A stretch of 64,000 bases of DNA, taken from assembly GCF_014699115.1 (NCBI RefSeq), contig NZ_JACXAD010000004.1:186001-250000 (forward strand), in the 5' to 3' direction. Positions 25,674 to 34,954 of the stretch are shown one piece after another. The position numbers and the translations under genes were made by a program. This DNA comes from Hymenobacter montanus (GTDB lineage: Bacteria; Bacteroidota; Bacteroidia; Cytophagales; Hymenobacteraceae). Every line of letters starts with the position of its first letter. The first letter of the stretch is position 1. The notes under the pieces were generated by a model that did no database searches, was not told the origin of the DNA, and worked only from the letters and a program-made list of their open reading frames with translations.

Positions 25674-27245
25674 CTAGTACCCCGGGTTCTGCGCCAGGTT
25701 CGGATTAACGTCCACCTGCGTTTGGGGGATGGGGAAGAGCAGGTACTTGTCGGCGCTCTGGGGCTTACTGGCGCGGGGCAGCAGGAACTTACCGAAGCGA
25801 ATCAGGTCTTGCCGGCGCCATTCCTCGTTGTAGAGTTCCCGGCCGCGCTCATCGAGCAGCTCATCCAGGGAGAGGGAAGTCAGCGCGCTGGCTCCGCGGG
25901 AAGGGTGGGTGCGAATGGCATTGACCAGATCCAGGGGAGTACTGCCGTAAGAACCGGCGCTAGTCGCGGTGCCGCCGCGTAGAATGGCCTCAGCCTTCAT
26001 CAGCAACACATCGGCCAGGCGGAAGCTCACGTGGTCATTATCGGCTCCGCCGTTGCCGCCCCTTTCTTCGCTGGCGTAGTCCACTGGATATTTCAGCGGA
26101 CGGATGCCCTTCACTTCGAGGTCGCGGCCCGTTTCGATAATGTTGATGTCCTTGGTAAAAATAAGCGGCGCGCCCGAGCGGTCCTGGAGCGGCGCGTCGT
26201 CTTTGAAGCTGTACTGCTGGCCCGCGAAGTAGCCCACGTTGGTGCGGTTGCCCGGGTTAGTGGCGTTGGGCGAGTTAGCCCGGTAAGCGCTGCCCCGCCG
26301 CTTATCGGTTGCCTCATACCTATCGTACGTTACGGGGGTGGTGGCTGGGCCATTGTAGCCGTTGACGGGAACCAGGTTGTAATGCAAGACAAACTTCCAG
26401 TAATCCCGAACGGCCCCGGCATTGCCGTAGCTATTCTCCTGGGTGAAGATATTCTCCTTGCCGATGGCCGTATTGTTAGGGGCGAAGTTATCGAAGTAGT
26501 TGTCGGTGAACGTGTACCGGCCGCTATTAATCAACTCATCGGCTAGCCTGATAACCTGATTCATGTCGGCCGCGTCGAAGGTTGGCGCTTTACGGTTGGC
26601 ATAAGCCCCTTTGTTGAGGTAGCATTTCATCAGCAGGGCACGGGCCGCGTCTTTGTTGGCTTTGCCGGCCGGCCCAGCGGGCAAGTCTGGCTGCACCGCC
26701 TGGATTTCGCTAATGATGTAGGCCAGCGCTTCGGTACCTCTCCGAACCCGGGACGGATCGGCCACGCTTTCGCCGGGGTCGCGGTACGGCACTTGGTCGT
26801 AAAGGTCCAGCTCCCAGAACATGGCCCAGGCCCGCAGGAAGCGCGCTTCGGCCTGCTGCTGAATGCTGGGGTTATACCGCAGGATGTCGGTGGCCGCAAA
26901 CACCACGTAGTTCAATTGACTGAACGTATCGCGGACGCGGTCGTTGTTGGCATCCCAGGTGTGCAGGTGCAGCGCCCGCCATTTGCCGTTATCGTCCCAG
27001 TCGGGCCCCCGGGTAGGCATAATAACCTCGTCGGTAGACACCTCCTCCAGCGCATACACACTTTGGCAGCCCTGAATGGGGTCGCGCAGCGTATTGTAGA
27101 CTCCAACCAAAAGGGCATCCGGGCTACCGGCGACAACTTGGTCGGAGGTTAAATTCCCCTTAAACTCCTCGTTGAGAGAGCAGCTGTTCAGTAGCGGCAA
27201 CAGGGCTAGAATGGCCGCCGTGCCGACGCGTTTTTTCTTCGTCAT
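25674..27245 (-). CDS. SusD/RagB-like outer-membrane lipoprotein (second pair)
   Basis: The 523-residue protein has a lipoprotein signal with Cys22 (LPLLNSC), a SusD helical core (QQQAEARFLRAWAMFWELDLYDQVPY) and the ending VNPNLAQNPGY. It captures substrate for the SusC transporter encoded 20 bp upstream. Two broken copies of its 3' end occur 6-8 kb away beside the HExxH lipoprotein genes. A LacI regulator is divergently encoded next to the operon, which is a common arrangement for glycan or nutrient SusCD loci, but no glycoside hydrolase for polysaccharides is nearby. Confidence 0.94.
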   Translation of the reverse strand: MTKKKRVGTAAILALLPLLNSCSLNEEFKGNLTSDQVVAGSPDALLVGVYNTLRDPIQGCQSVYALEEVSTDEVIMPTRGPDWDDNGKWRALHLHTWDANNDRVRDTFSQLNYVVFAATDILRYNPSIQQQAEARFLRAWAMFWELDLYDQVPYRDPGESVADPSRVRRGTEALAYIISEIQAVQPDLPAGPAGKANKDAARALLMKCYLNKGAYANRKAPTFDAADMNQVIRLADELINSGRYTFTDNYFDNFAPNNTAIGKENIFTQENSYGNAGAVRDYWKFVLHYNLVPVNGYNGPATTPVTYDRYEATDKRRGSAYRANSPNATNPGNRTNVGYFAGQQYSFKDDAPLQDRSGAPLIFTKDINIIETGRDLEVKGIRPLKYPVDYASEERGGNGGADNDHVSFRLADVLLMKAEAILRGGTATSAGSYGSTPLDLVNAIRTHPSRGASALTSLSLDELLDERGRELYNEEWRRQDLIRFGKFLLPRASKPQSADKYLLFPIPQTQVDVNPNLAQNPGY

Positions 27246-27265
27246 CGTTGAAATAGTAAGGTAGC

Positions 27266-30200
27266 TTACAGAGAAAAATTGACGCCGAGGGTGAAGGTGC
27301 GCGCCGTGGGATAGCCCGCGTAGTCTATTCCCGCCGAGGGCACGTTGTTAACCGTCTTGTTGGTGTTGACTTCCGGGTCGAAGCCCGTGTAGTTGGTGAT
27401 GACGAACAAGTTCTGCCCCGTGGCGTAGATGTTAGCGCCCTTAAGGAAGGTGCCCAAATCGCCAATCGCGTACGAGAGCGTCACGTTCGACATTTTCAGG
27501 TAATTGCCTTTTTCGAGCCAGCGGGTCGATGGGGCGGCCGGGTTGCCGGTCGCTTCTTTGATCGGGTTTTCGAATGTCGACAGCGCAATGTTGCGGCCGG
27601 CTCCAATCTGTCCTATATTACCTACTGCGTTGAGCGTGTTGTTATAAATTAACTGGCCGAATACCCCCGTCATGTTGGCTACGAGCGCCAGTTTGCCGTA
27701 GCGGGCGTTGGCGCTCAGGCCGAGCAGGGTTTTGGGGTTCGGGTCGCCGGCGTAGGCTAAGGCACCGTTATTGGCAAAGATGTTGAGCCCCTGTTCGTTG
27801 AGCCCCTGGTACTGTTGCACGAAAAAGGCATTGAGAGGTAAGCCATTCTGAATCACCTCGGCCTGCACTCCCGTCAAGCCCGGGCCATTGATTTCGCCGG
27901 TGGAAATCGAGTAGGGGAGGCCCGAGACTTTATTACGGATGAAGGTGGCATTGGCGTTGAAGCCCACCGTCACGCGCTCATTGCTCAGGATGGTCGTGCC
28001 AATGGCTACCTCAACCCCTTTATTCACAATCTCACCGGGCAGGTTTCTCCATACCACCGCATTAATGCCGTTGGTGGGCGGCGGCGACGGCAGAATAGGG
28101 GTGCTGGGGAACAGCAGCCCGGTTGTGGTCTTGTAGAAGTAATCAACCGTAGCCGTCAACCGGTTGTCGAAAAAGCCCAGGTCTACCCCGGCGTTGTACT
28201 GGCGGTCCGACTGCCACTTCAGGTTCGGATTGGGGCTGTTGAGCTGCACCAGGGCCCCGTTGTCGTTCAGGGCATAACGGGCCTGGGCCGAGCCCGCCGG
28301 AAACTCCTGGTTGCCGGTGCGGCCGTAGCCCACCCGGAACTTGAGTTGGTTTAGCGCCTTATTATCCTTCAGGAACTCTTCCTGGCTAGCATCCCAGGCC
28401 GCGGCAATGGAGGGGAAATAACCGTACTTGTTGTTGCCGCCAAACTTGCTGCTGCCATCAGCCCGCAAGGTCCCGGTCAGCAGGTAGCGCTCCTTGTAGT
28501 TGAAAATCGCGCGGCCAAAGAAAGATTGCAGCCGGTAAGAAGGATCGATAAAAGAGAAAATATTGCGACCCGCCACATTCGAGAACTGGATGTAGTTGGT
28601 GTAGTTCAGCCCGTATGCTCCGAAGCCTCCCGCCGGCCCCTTCGCGTTTACGTTTGAGCCCGAGTTCTCGAACATTGTGTATTCGTAGCCCAGCAGGGCA
28701 TTCAAGTTCATGTCGCTGGCAATCTGCTTATTAAAGCTTAGGGTAGGCGTGATTTGCTGAGTGAGCAGCTCGTTGTTGCCGATAGCAGCATACCCCAGGT
28801 CCTGGTATTCGGAGTAGTTGAGCTGCTGCCCGATGGCCGTGCGGCGAATACCCGTGCTGTAGTTGACGCTGTAGAGGGCCCGCAGCTCCAGCCAGTCGGT
28901 AAATTTATAATGGGGCGACACGCTGGCCAGCGCAGTGGTTACCCGGGAGTTGTCGTCGTACAGCTCCGACGCGGCCAGGGGGTTGATGACGTTGCCGCCG
29001 CGAGTAATATTGAGGCTCCCATCCGGATTACGCAGCGGTGCCGTGGGATTCCACTGCAGGGCCTGGGTGATGAGGCTGCCCCGAAAGCCAGCATTGTTGG
29101 AAATGGCGGCCAGCTCCTCTCGCGACTGGCTGGCTACGATGTTAACGTCGACGCCCAGCTTTTTGCTTTCCAGAAACTCCAGGTTGGTGGAGAAGTTAGC
29201 GCTGTACTTTTTAAACCCCGTCTTGCGCACAATGCCGTCCTGGTTCAGGTAGCCGAGCGAGAGCCGGTAGCGGCCCGTCTCGCCCCCGCCGCTCATGGCT
29301 ACGTTATAGTTTTGCAGCACCCCGGTCCGCAGAATGGCGTCCAGCGCGTCGGTGCTGGCGCCCTGGTCGCTGGTTGTGGGCAAGCCATAGTAGGCCAGGG
29401 CCTGCCGGTACTGGCCAGCATCGAGGAATTTCATCTTTCGCATGATGGACGACACCCCGGTAGACAAGCCGACATCAATCCGAGGAGCGCCCGTCTTACC
29501 CCGCTTCGTGTTGATGATGACTACTCCGTAGGCTGCCCGCGAGCCGTATATGGCCGTTGCCGAAGCGTCTTTCAGGACGTTTATCGACTCGATGTCATTC
29601 GGATTGAGGAAGTTAAGAGGGTTGCTGTCGGGAGTGCCGCCCAGCGCGTCCGTCGTCAGGCCCGGTCGGGCCGAGCGGCCGTCGAGGGGCACGCCATCCA
29701 CGACGTAGAGCGGTTGGCCGGTACCAGTCACGGCCGAGCTGCCGCGAATCTTTACCGTCGCCGCGCCGCCCGGTTGCCCGCTGCTGTTCGTGATCTGCAC
29801 GCCCGATACGCGGCCCTGGATGAGCTGGTCGGGCGAGGAATAAGTGCCCTTGTTAAAATCCTTCTCGCCGATAACCGCCACGGCCCCGGTCAGGTCGCTC
29901 TTCCGGGCCGTGCCATAGCCGACAACCACTACTTCGCTCAAGCCCTGGACATCTTCCTGCAGAACTACCTCCAGCGTAGACTTACCCGTGATGGCGACTT
30001 GCTGCGGGGCGTAGCCCACGAACGAGAAGACTAACGTGGTGGCCGAGTTGGGCACTTGCAGCTCGAAGGCCCCCTCGGCATTGGTGCTGTTCCCAATGGA
30101 GGTGCCGGCTACGAGCACCGTCACCCCCGGCAAGCCGACCGCCTTGGCATCGACTACCCTGCCGGAGATAGACCGGGTATCCTGGGCCCAGCTTAACGAG

Positions 30201-30325
30201 GGAAAAAAGAAAGCGAACAGCATGGTCATCGCCAGCGCTATTAGTAGCTGCCGCCGGATAGGGCCGGCCCCAACTGCGGCCGTCGGCTGATACGATTTGC
30301 ATCGTTGGTACCAGTTAGTACTCAT
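27266..30325 (-). CDS. SusC/RagA-like TonB-dependent transporter (second pair)
   Basis: The start is placed at MSTNWYQRCKSY (base 30325); an in-frame ATG 20 codons earlier is less likely. The 1019-residue product has a signal segment (LLIALAMTMLFAFFFPSLSWAQ, about residues 45-66). A carboxypeptidase-regulatory-like domain (ISGRVVDAKAVGLPGVTV), the TonB-box region GLSEVVVVGYGTARKSDLTGA, the plug with QPLYVVDGVPLDG and the barrel follow. The unusually long basic stretch before the hydrophobic core is common in SusC proteins. It energises uptake of SusD-bound substrate. Two LacI-type palindromes lie upstream. Confidence 0.95.
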   Translation of the reverse strand: MSTNWYQRCKSYQPTAAVGAGPIRRQLLIALAMTMLFAFFFPSLSWAQDTRSISGRVVDAKAVGLPGVTVLVAGTSIGNSTNAEGAFELQVPNSATTLVFSFVGYAPQQVAITGKSTLEVVLQEDVQGLSEVVVVGYGTARKSDLTGAVAVIGEKDFNKGTYSSPDQLIQGRVSGVQITNSSGQPGGAATVKIRGSSAVTGTGQPLYVVDGVPLDGRSARPGLTTDALGGTPDSNPLNFLNPNDIESINVLKDASATAIYGSRAAYGVVIINTKRGKTGAPRIDVGLSTGVSSIMRKMKFLDAGQYRQALAYYGLPTTSDQGASTDALDAILRTGVLQNYNVAMSGGGETGRYRLSLGYLNQDGIVRKTGFKKYSANFSTNLEFLESKKLGVDVNIVASQSREELAAISNNAGFRGSLITQALQWNPTAPLRNPDGSLNITRGGNVINPLAASELYDDNSRVTTALASVSPHYKFTDWLELRALYSVNYSTGIRRTAIGQQLNYSEYQDLGYAAIGNNELLTQQITPTLSFNKQIASDMNLNALLGYEYTMFENSGSNVNAKGPAGGFGAYGLNYTNYIQFSNVAGRNIFSFIDPSYRLQSFFGRAIFNYKERYLLTGTLRADGSSKFGGNNKYGYFPSIAAAWDASQEEFLKDNKALNQLKFRVGYGRTGNQEFPAGSAQARYALNDNGALVQLNSPNPNLKWQSDRQYNAGVDLGFFDNRLTATVDYFYKTTTGLLFPSTPILPSPPPTNGINAVVWRNLPGEIVNKGVEVAIGTTILSNERVTVGFNANATFIRNKVSGLPYSISTGEINGPGLTGVQAEVIQNGLPLNAFFVQQYQGLNEQGLNIFANNGALAYAGDPNPKTLLGLSANARYGKLALVANMTGVFGQLIYNNTLNAVGNIGQIGAGRNIALSTFENPIKEATGNPAAPSTRWLEKGNYLKMSNVTLSYAIGDLGTFLKGANIYATGQNLFVITNYTGFDPEVNTNKTVNNVPSAGIDYAGYPTARTFTLGVNFSL

Positions 30326-30379
30326 GAGGAAAAAATTAGGTGGTAGAAATTGTGGAAAACGGTGTTTGAAGGAGACTAG

Positions 30380-30395
30380 CCGCAAACGTTTTCGG
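30380..30395. promoter_or_regulatory. Candidate LacI-type operator before the second susC gene
   Basis: CCGCAAACGTTTTCGG is a 16-bp palindrome with one mismatched pair and the AACGTT centre shared with the perfect palindrome at 30960-30987. It lies about 55-70 bp upstream of the chosen susC start, where a repressor could block the promoter. Confidence 0.5.
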
Positions 30396-30959
30396 GAATA
30401 ATCAAAAGAAAGTACTTTGTACTATTCAATGAGAAACGGCAACCAAATAGTCCCTAAGGCAAGGGGAAATTTTAAAGCAGCTTTGCATCCTAATAGTGGA
30501 AGACCCGCGTTGATCTTGACCATTAACTGCGTTGTAGGTGAATAACAAATTTTTACTATGTTTTACAGGAAGAGCAGGGAATGTCTGTGCTGCCAAAGGC
30601 ATTGCACAAATCAGCTGAAAATGGAGGGGGAGAGGCAAAAAGCCCCAAGCTGCGCCGCTACCACTTAGTAGCACGAGGAGCCCGACTCAACGCTGGGAGG
30701 TGGGTTCAGCACCAATATCAGCTCGGTGGTTTCCTCCGCAGAGGCACTCCAAGGCATTGGAAGTGGGCCTGAGCGGGGGCTACCAGGGTAGGCTTCTGGT
30801 TGGCTTCAGCAGGGCGGCCGAAAATCCAAGGAGATAGGTAGAAAATCAGACATGGTAGTGGGGAAGGATCAGAGGTGGAAAGGAATCTGAGCGGGTAAAG
30901 ATTAGATAATATTTAGTAAAAAGCCAGGCATCGGGGGACCGCCCAGACCGGTATTTGGG

Positions 30960-30987
30960 CCGAAATCGATAACGTTATCGATTTCGG
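30960..30987. promoter_or_regulatory. Perfect 28-bp palindrome, likely LacI-family operator
   Basis: The centre ATCGATAACGTTATCGAT is extended on both sides to a perfect 28-bp palindrome. LacI proteins bind even-length palindromes with a central CG, as here. It sits 136 bp before the LacI gene and about 570 bp before the divergent susC gene, so autoregulation and control of the SusCD operon are the simplest readings. The region 30396-30959 shows no other feature. Confidence 0.75.
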
Positions 30988-31122
30988 AGACTAATCTTTT
31001 TTGGTCTTGCGAAGCAGGTTTGCTGGCCACTCGCCAAATTGCAGTAGAAGGTTAGGTATTTAGCCCGGGCAGAAATGCCGTGTTATGCCTACCCCTCATT
31101 CCCTCCCTTTCCTGTTCTACCC

Positions 31123-32166
31123 ATGAAACGAGCTACCCTACGCGACATCGCGGAAGCCCTTGGTATAACCGCCGCCACGGTGTCGCGCGCCCTGAAGGGC
31201 TACCCCGACATCAGCAGCCGCACCAAGCAGGCAGTGCTGGCCGTCGCCGACCAACTGAATTATGCTCCGCACCCACTGGCCGTAAAGCTGCGCCAGCAGG
31301 AGTATAAAGTTATCGGGGTGGTGGTGCCCGACATTATGCACCCCTTCTTCTCCGACATCGTCAGCGGCATTGTCGACGTAGTGGAGCAGCTGGGCTACCA
31401 CGTAATGCTGAGCCAGAGCAACGAGAGCTACGAAAAAGAAGTCCGCGTGACGCAGATGCTGCAAGCCACCGGCATTGATGGGCTTCTGATGTGCCTCTCC
31501 AACGAAACCGTGACGGTGGACCACCTGCGCACCCTGCGGGAATACGACCTGCCCATCGTGCTCTTCGATAAAATCAGCCTTGGCCTGGACGTCAGCACCG
31601 TCGTCACCAATGACTTTCAGGGGGCCTACGATGCCGTAACGCACTTGCTCCAGCAGGGCTACACGCGCGTGGCCCACATCAAGGGGCCGGTGCACCCCGA
31701 AAACAGCCGCCAACGCTTTGCGGGCTACCGGGCCGCGCTGGCGGACTACGGGGTGCCATTTCGGCCGGAGTACGTAGCCGAGTGCCAGGCCGTGACCCAC
31801 GCCGAGGGCTACGCGTTCGCCCAGCAGTTCCTGGCCCTGCCGGAGCCGCCCGAAGCCATTTTTGCCGTTACCGACGCGGTCGCCATTGGGGCCATCGGGG
31901 CCCTGAAGGAAGCTGGCCAGCGGGTACCCGAGGACATGGCCGTAATTGGCTTCAGCAACTGGACGGTGTGCGAGCTGCTGGAGCCCACGGTCAGTTCCGT
32001 TGTGCAATCCGGCTACGACATTGGCTGCCGGGCCAGCGAGCTGTTGTTACGCGAAATCCAACAGCTGCGCGACGACCAGCCCCGGGAGCACCGCCACCTG
32101 GTACTGAACGCCGCCGTAAAAGTTCGGCAATCGTCGCAGCGCACGCCAGCCATTACGGTCGCTTAG
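31123..32166 (+). CDS. LacI-family transcriptional regulator
   Basis: The start is set at MKRATLRDIAEALG (base 31123) so that the helix-turn-helix is N-terminal as in the family. Residues 2-55 form the LacI DNA-binding head (DIAEALGITAATVSRALKGYPDISSRTKQAV, then YAPHPLA hinge helix). The periplasmic-binding-protein-like sensor follows (VIGVVVPDIMHPFFSDIVSGI, LPIVLFDK, FAGYRAAL, VIGFSNWTV). The 347-residue length is standard. Its ligand is unknown, but the neighbouring divergent SusCD operon and the palindromes between them suggest it senses a product of that uptake system. Confidence 0.95.
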   Translation: MKRATLRDIAEALGITAATVSRALKGYPDISSRTKQAVLAVADQLNYAPHPLAVKLRQQEYKVIGVVVPDIMHPFFSDIVSGIVDVVEQLGYHVMLSQSNESYEKEVRVTQMLQATGIDGLLMCLSNETVTVDHLRTLREYDLPIVLFDKISLGLDVSTVVTNDFQGAYDAVTHLLQQGYTRVAHIKGPVHPENSRQRFAGYRAALADYGVPFRPEYVAECQAVTHAEGYAFAQQFLALPEPPEAIFAVTDAVAIGAIGALKEAGQRVPEDMAVIGFSNWTVCELLEPTVSSVVQSGYDIGCRASELLLREIQQLRDDQPREHRHLVLNAAVKVRQSSQRTPAITVA

Positions 32167-32344
32167 GTGGAAGTTCGCTATATTGGGCCAGTCGCCCGGA
32201 AGCAATTGGCACGACAACTCCAGGTGTTTGATATATAATGAGTTAACCCCCAATACGCGTGAAGTGGTAGCCGGCCTGCTAATTTCCCGGCGGTCTGGCA
32301 GGGCCATCTTGCCGGAAAGGGGCTGGCAGGCGAGTGCCGGCTGT

Positions 32345-32373
32345 TTTGACGGGTCTTAAAAAATCTACTTTTT
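32345..32373 (+). promoter_or_regulatory. Candidate promoter of the four-gene cassette
   Basis: TTTG at 32345-32348 and TACTTTTT at 32366-32373 are 17 bp apart; the second matches TAnnTTTG except for its last base. The first gene starts only 6 bp later, so a very short leader is implied. Confidence 0.35.
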
Positions 32374-32379
32374 TCTCCG

Positions 32380-33105
32380 ATGATGGACTTGCAAACCGAC
32401 GCGCTGGTGGAAACCGTTGTGCTGCCCGCCAGCAGCGAGCGCCTCAAGGAGTTGGGGATGGGCGGCATTCCCACCTCCAAGGAAATTACGGGCCTGGAAG
32501 TGCGCCTTTCCCGGGTACTTATCAAGGACAACCGTACGCCTAAGGTACTGTTCCTGCCCGGCCGGGCCGATTTGTACGTTCTGCTGCTCGTGGTAGATAA
32601 CCTGGGCCAGGGACCCTCGGCGCTAACCCTCAGCGGCTTTGCCAGCATCGACGACAACGAAGATTTGCCCGTGGACAAAGCCGCGTACTACTGGACGCCT
32701 ACCGCGGGCCAGCCAACGGCTCCCACCCAGATTCACGTACTACTGTCGGTCATCAAGAGCAAAAAGAAGCTGCGCGATGCCGGAGAGATGCTGACCGCGG
32801 CCCAGGCTAGCGCAGCCTACCAGTCCGGGCTGACGCAGCTGCTGAAAGCCGTCGCCACGGCCCCAAGTCAGGTTGCGGGCTTGGCCTTGACGTTGGGGGG
32901 CATCATCGGCGGCTTTTTAACGCACGTCGAAGACCGGCCCCTGTTCACGCAGGTGGTAAGCTTTACGGCCATCAATGGTGACTTCGATGCCTTGGGCAAA
33001 ACCGTTCACACGCAGGAAACCCCGTTTGTCCGCACCGACCTGACGTTGGTGGTCCGGGACCACCAGCAGGAAGCAGCGCTGGCCGCTCACCTGAGCAAGT
33101 CCTGA
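32380..33105 (+). CDS. Protein of unknown function, first gene of a four-gene cassette
   Basis: I do not recognise this 241-residue protein. It has no signal peptide. The N-terminal half alternates hydrophobic and polar residues in a beta-rich pattern (EVRLSRVLIKDN, DLYVLLLVVDNLG, ALTLSGFASID), an amphipathic helical section follows near 125-150, and a hydrophobic glycine-rich segment (AGLALTLGGIIGGFL, about 165-180) precedes a second beta-rich part (FTQVVSFTAINGDFDALG). The hydrophobic segment could insert in a membrane or be a buried strand pair. It is followed after 58 bp by a subtilase gene on the same strand. The second codon is also ATG. Confidence 0.75.
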   Translation: MMDLQTDALVETVVLPASSERLKELGMGGIPTSKEITGLEVRLSRVLIKDNRTPKVLFLPGRADLYVLLLVVDNLGQGPSALTLSGFASIDDNEDLPVDKAAYYWTPTAGQPTAPTQIHVLLSVIKSKKKLRDAGEMLTAAQASAAYQSGLTQLLKAVATAPSQVAGLALTLGGIIGGFLTHVEDRPLFTQVVSFTAINGDFDALGKTVHTQETPFVRTDLTLVVRDHQQEAALAAHLSKS

Positions 33106-33163
33106 AAGGGTAACACCAGCAATTCAGCCAGACTTATCTCTTTTTTCCCTGTCTAACCCAGCA

Positions 33164-34726
33164 ATGGATCCCGAACCCGAAGACCTCTCAGACAAACCGT
33201 TTGAGCCTTCCATCCTCAACCAAACGGTAATTTCCATTCCCTTGCTCCGCTTGCTGGCCGCTGAGCGCGCCCGCCTGGTCAGTGAGCCCGCCTCCCCTAG
33301 GCTGTTTAGTATCATCATCGACTTGAACCTGGAGTATCCCGGCGGGCGGGAGGGCGCCAAGCAATGGATTGTGAAGACCCTGAACCGCCTGGTGCCCCAA
33401 CATACCACCAACCAGAAACACCTTACGGCGGGCATAAAGGCCGACAAGCAGGTCAAGAATCAGTACAGCCAGCAGTACTTGTTCGTCCGCCTGGAAGCCG
33501 CGGTTATTGAGGCCCTGGTTGAAGAGGACCGGTATCATTATGACGACCCGCCCAAAGCCGATGGCCCCCTCGTCAGCCCTAAAGCCATCTATCACATCTG
33601 GCCCGACTTTGCCATCAAGGGCCTCCTCAACAAATCCATCTCTACGGTGAAAGGCGACGCCGCCCAGGCCTCGTATGCCGCGTTCGGCGAGGGCATCGTG
33701 TGGGCCGTAATGGATTCGGGCATTGACCGCCGCCACCAGCACTTTGCCACCTACGGCAACCTCGATCTCCCCTTGCCCCTGAAGCACGCTGACTTTACCG
33801 GCGCGGCTGGCCCGGAGGCTGCCCTGGAGGATAAGGTGGGGCACGGCACCCACGTGGCGGGCATCATCGCGGGCATGTGGCCCAAGGAGGGCCCACCTCC
33901 GAAAGCCTACAACCGGCAGCGCGACGAGAGCGGCGAGGTAACCTACGCCCAAGTAGAAGTGAAGGCCATCAGCGGCATTGCCCCACGGTGCAAGCTGCTC
34001 AGCATAAAGGTAATGGACGACGATGGGGAAGGAGGCAGCCAGGGGGAGGCCAGTAACCTCATCGCCGCCATTGCCATGATTCAGGAGCTCAACGGCTATG
34101 GCCGCAAGCTGATTGTGCACGGGGTAAACATGAGCGTGGGCTACGAGTTCGACCCGGAGTGGTTTGCCTGCGGCCAAAGCCCGCTGTGCGTGGAAATCAA
34201 CCGGCTGGTCCGGTCCGGGGTGGTCGTGGTGGTGGCGGCCGGCAATACGGGCTACGGCGCCAGCCAAAGCCGCTTCAATGGCATCGTATCGGCGGGCATG
34301 GGCCTGACCATCAACGACCCCGGCAATGCCGATTTAGCGATCACGGTAGGATCTACCCACCGCGACAAGCCCCACGTGTACGGCGTGTCCTATTTTTCCT
34401 CGAAGGGCCCCACCGGCGACGGCCGTGCTAAACCCGACCTGGTCGCGCCGGGCGAAAAAATCCTGTCGTGCGCGACGGGCGCTCTGCTAAAAAACATGCC
34501 TCTGAAGGAGCAGAGCAGCAACTACGTGGAAGACAGTGGCACGAGCATGGCCGCCCCGCACGTGTCGGGCGCCATTGCGGCCTTTCTCTCCATCCGCCAG
34601 GAGTACATCGGGGAGCCCGAAAAGGTGAAAGAAGTTTTCATGAGCACCGCTACCGACCTCAAACGGGAGCGCTACTTCCAAGGGGCTGGCTTGGTAGACC
34701 TGATGCGGGCTATTCAGTCGGTGTAG
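33164..34726 (+). CDS. S8-family serine protease (subtilase) without a signal peptide
   Basis: The catalytic triad is complete: Asp184 in VMDSGID, His227 in GHGTHVAGI and Ser461 in GTSMAAPHVSG, with the oxyanion Asn in VVAAGNTGYG. Residues 1-150 resemble a pro-region (LFSIIIDLNLEY, QQYLFVRLEAAVIEAL), but no signal peptide or sorting tail is visible, so it may act in the cytoplasm or leave by an unusual route. A 40-residue insertion between the His and the next strand (KAYNRQRDESGEV) is rich in charged residues. It lies second in the cassette, between the unknown protein and an alpha/beta hydrolase. Confidence 0.9.
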   Translation: MDPEPEDLSDKPFEPSILNQTVISIPLLRLLAAERARLVSEPASPRLFSIIIDLNLEYPGGREGAKQWIVKTLNRLVPQHTTNQKHLTAGIKADKQVKNQYSQQYLFVRLEAAVIEALVEEDRYHYDDPPKADGPLVSPKAIYHIWPDFAIKGLLNKSISTVKGDAAQASYAAFGEGIVWAVMDSGIDRRHQHFATYGNLDLPLPLKHADFTGAAGPEAALEDKVGHGTHVAGIIAGMWPKEGPPPKAYNRQRDESGEVTYAQVEVKAISGIAPRCKLLSIKVMDDDGEGGSQGEASNLIAAIAMIQELNGYGRKLIVHGVNMSVGYEFDPEWFACGQSPLCVEINRLVRSGVVVVVAAGNTGYGASQSRFNGIVSAGMGLTINDPGNADLAITVGSTHRDKPHVYGVSYFSSKGPTGDGRAKPDLVAPGEKILSCATGALLKNMPLKEQSSNYVEDSGTSMAAPHVSGAIAAFLSIRQEYIGEPEKVKEVFMSTATDLKRERYFQGAGLVDLMRAIQSV

Positions 34727-34954
34727 GTTTATCCGGTCGGTAATTCGGCGGCTGCGCGTTGTTAGAGCAGTTTTCCGGCTCGTGCGCCGGGCCTGGCCGG
34801 GCAGCTTCCTGAGCCCCGTAGTCCGAGCCCGCGGTCGCTGGAAGCCTGCCAAGAAAAGCTGAATGACCAATGCACAGTTTGAAATCGAAATATGCATGTA
34901 TCTTGACGCTTCGTGTTTCTGACGTTCAGCCAATCAGCAGCAACTGATAACCTC

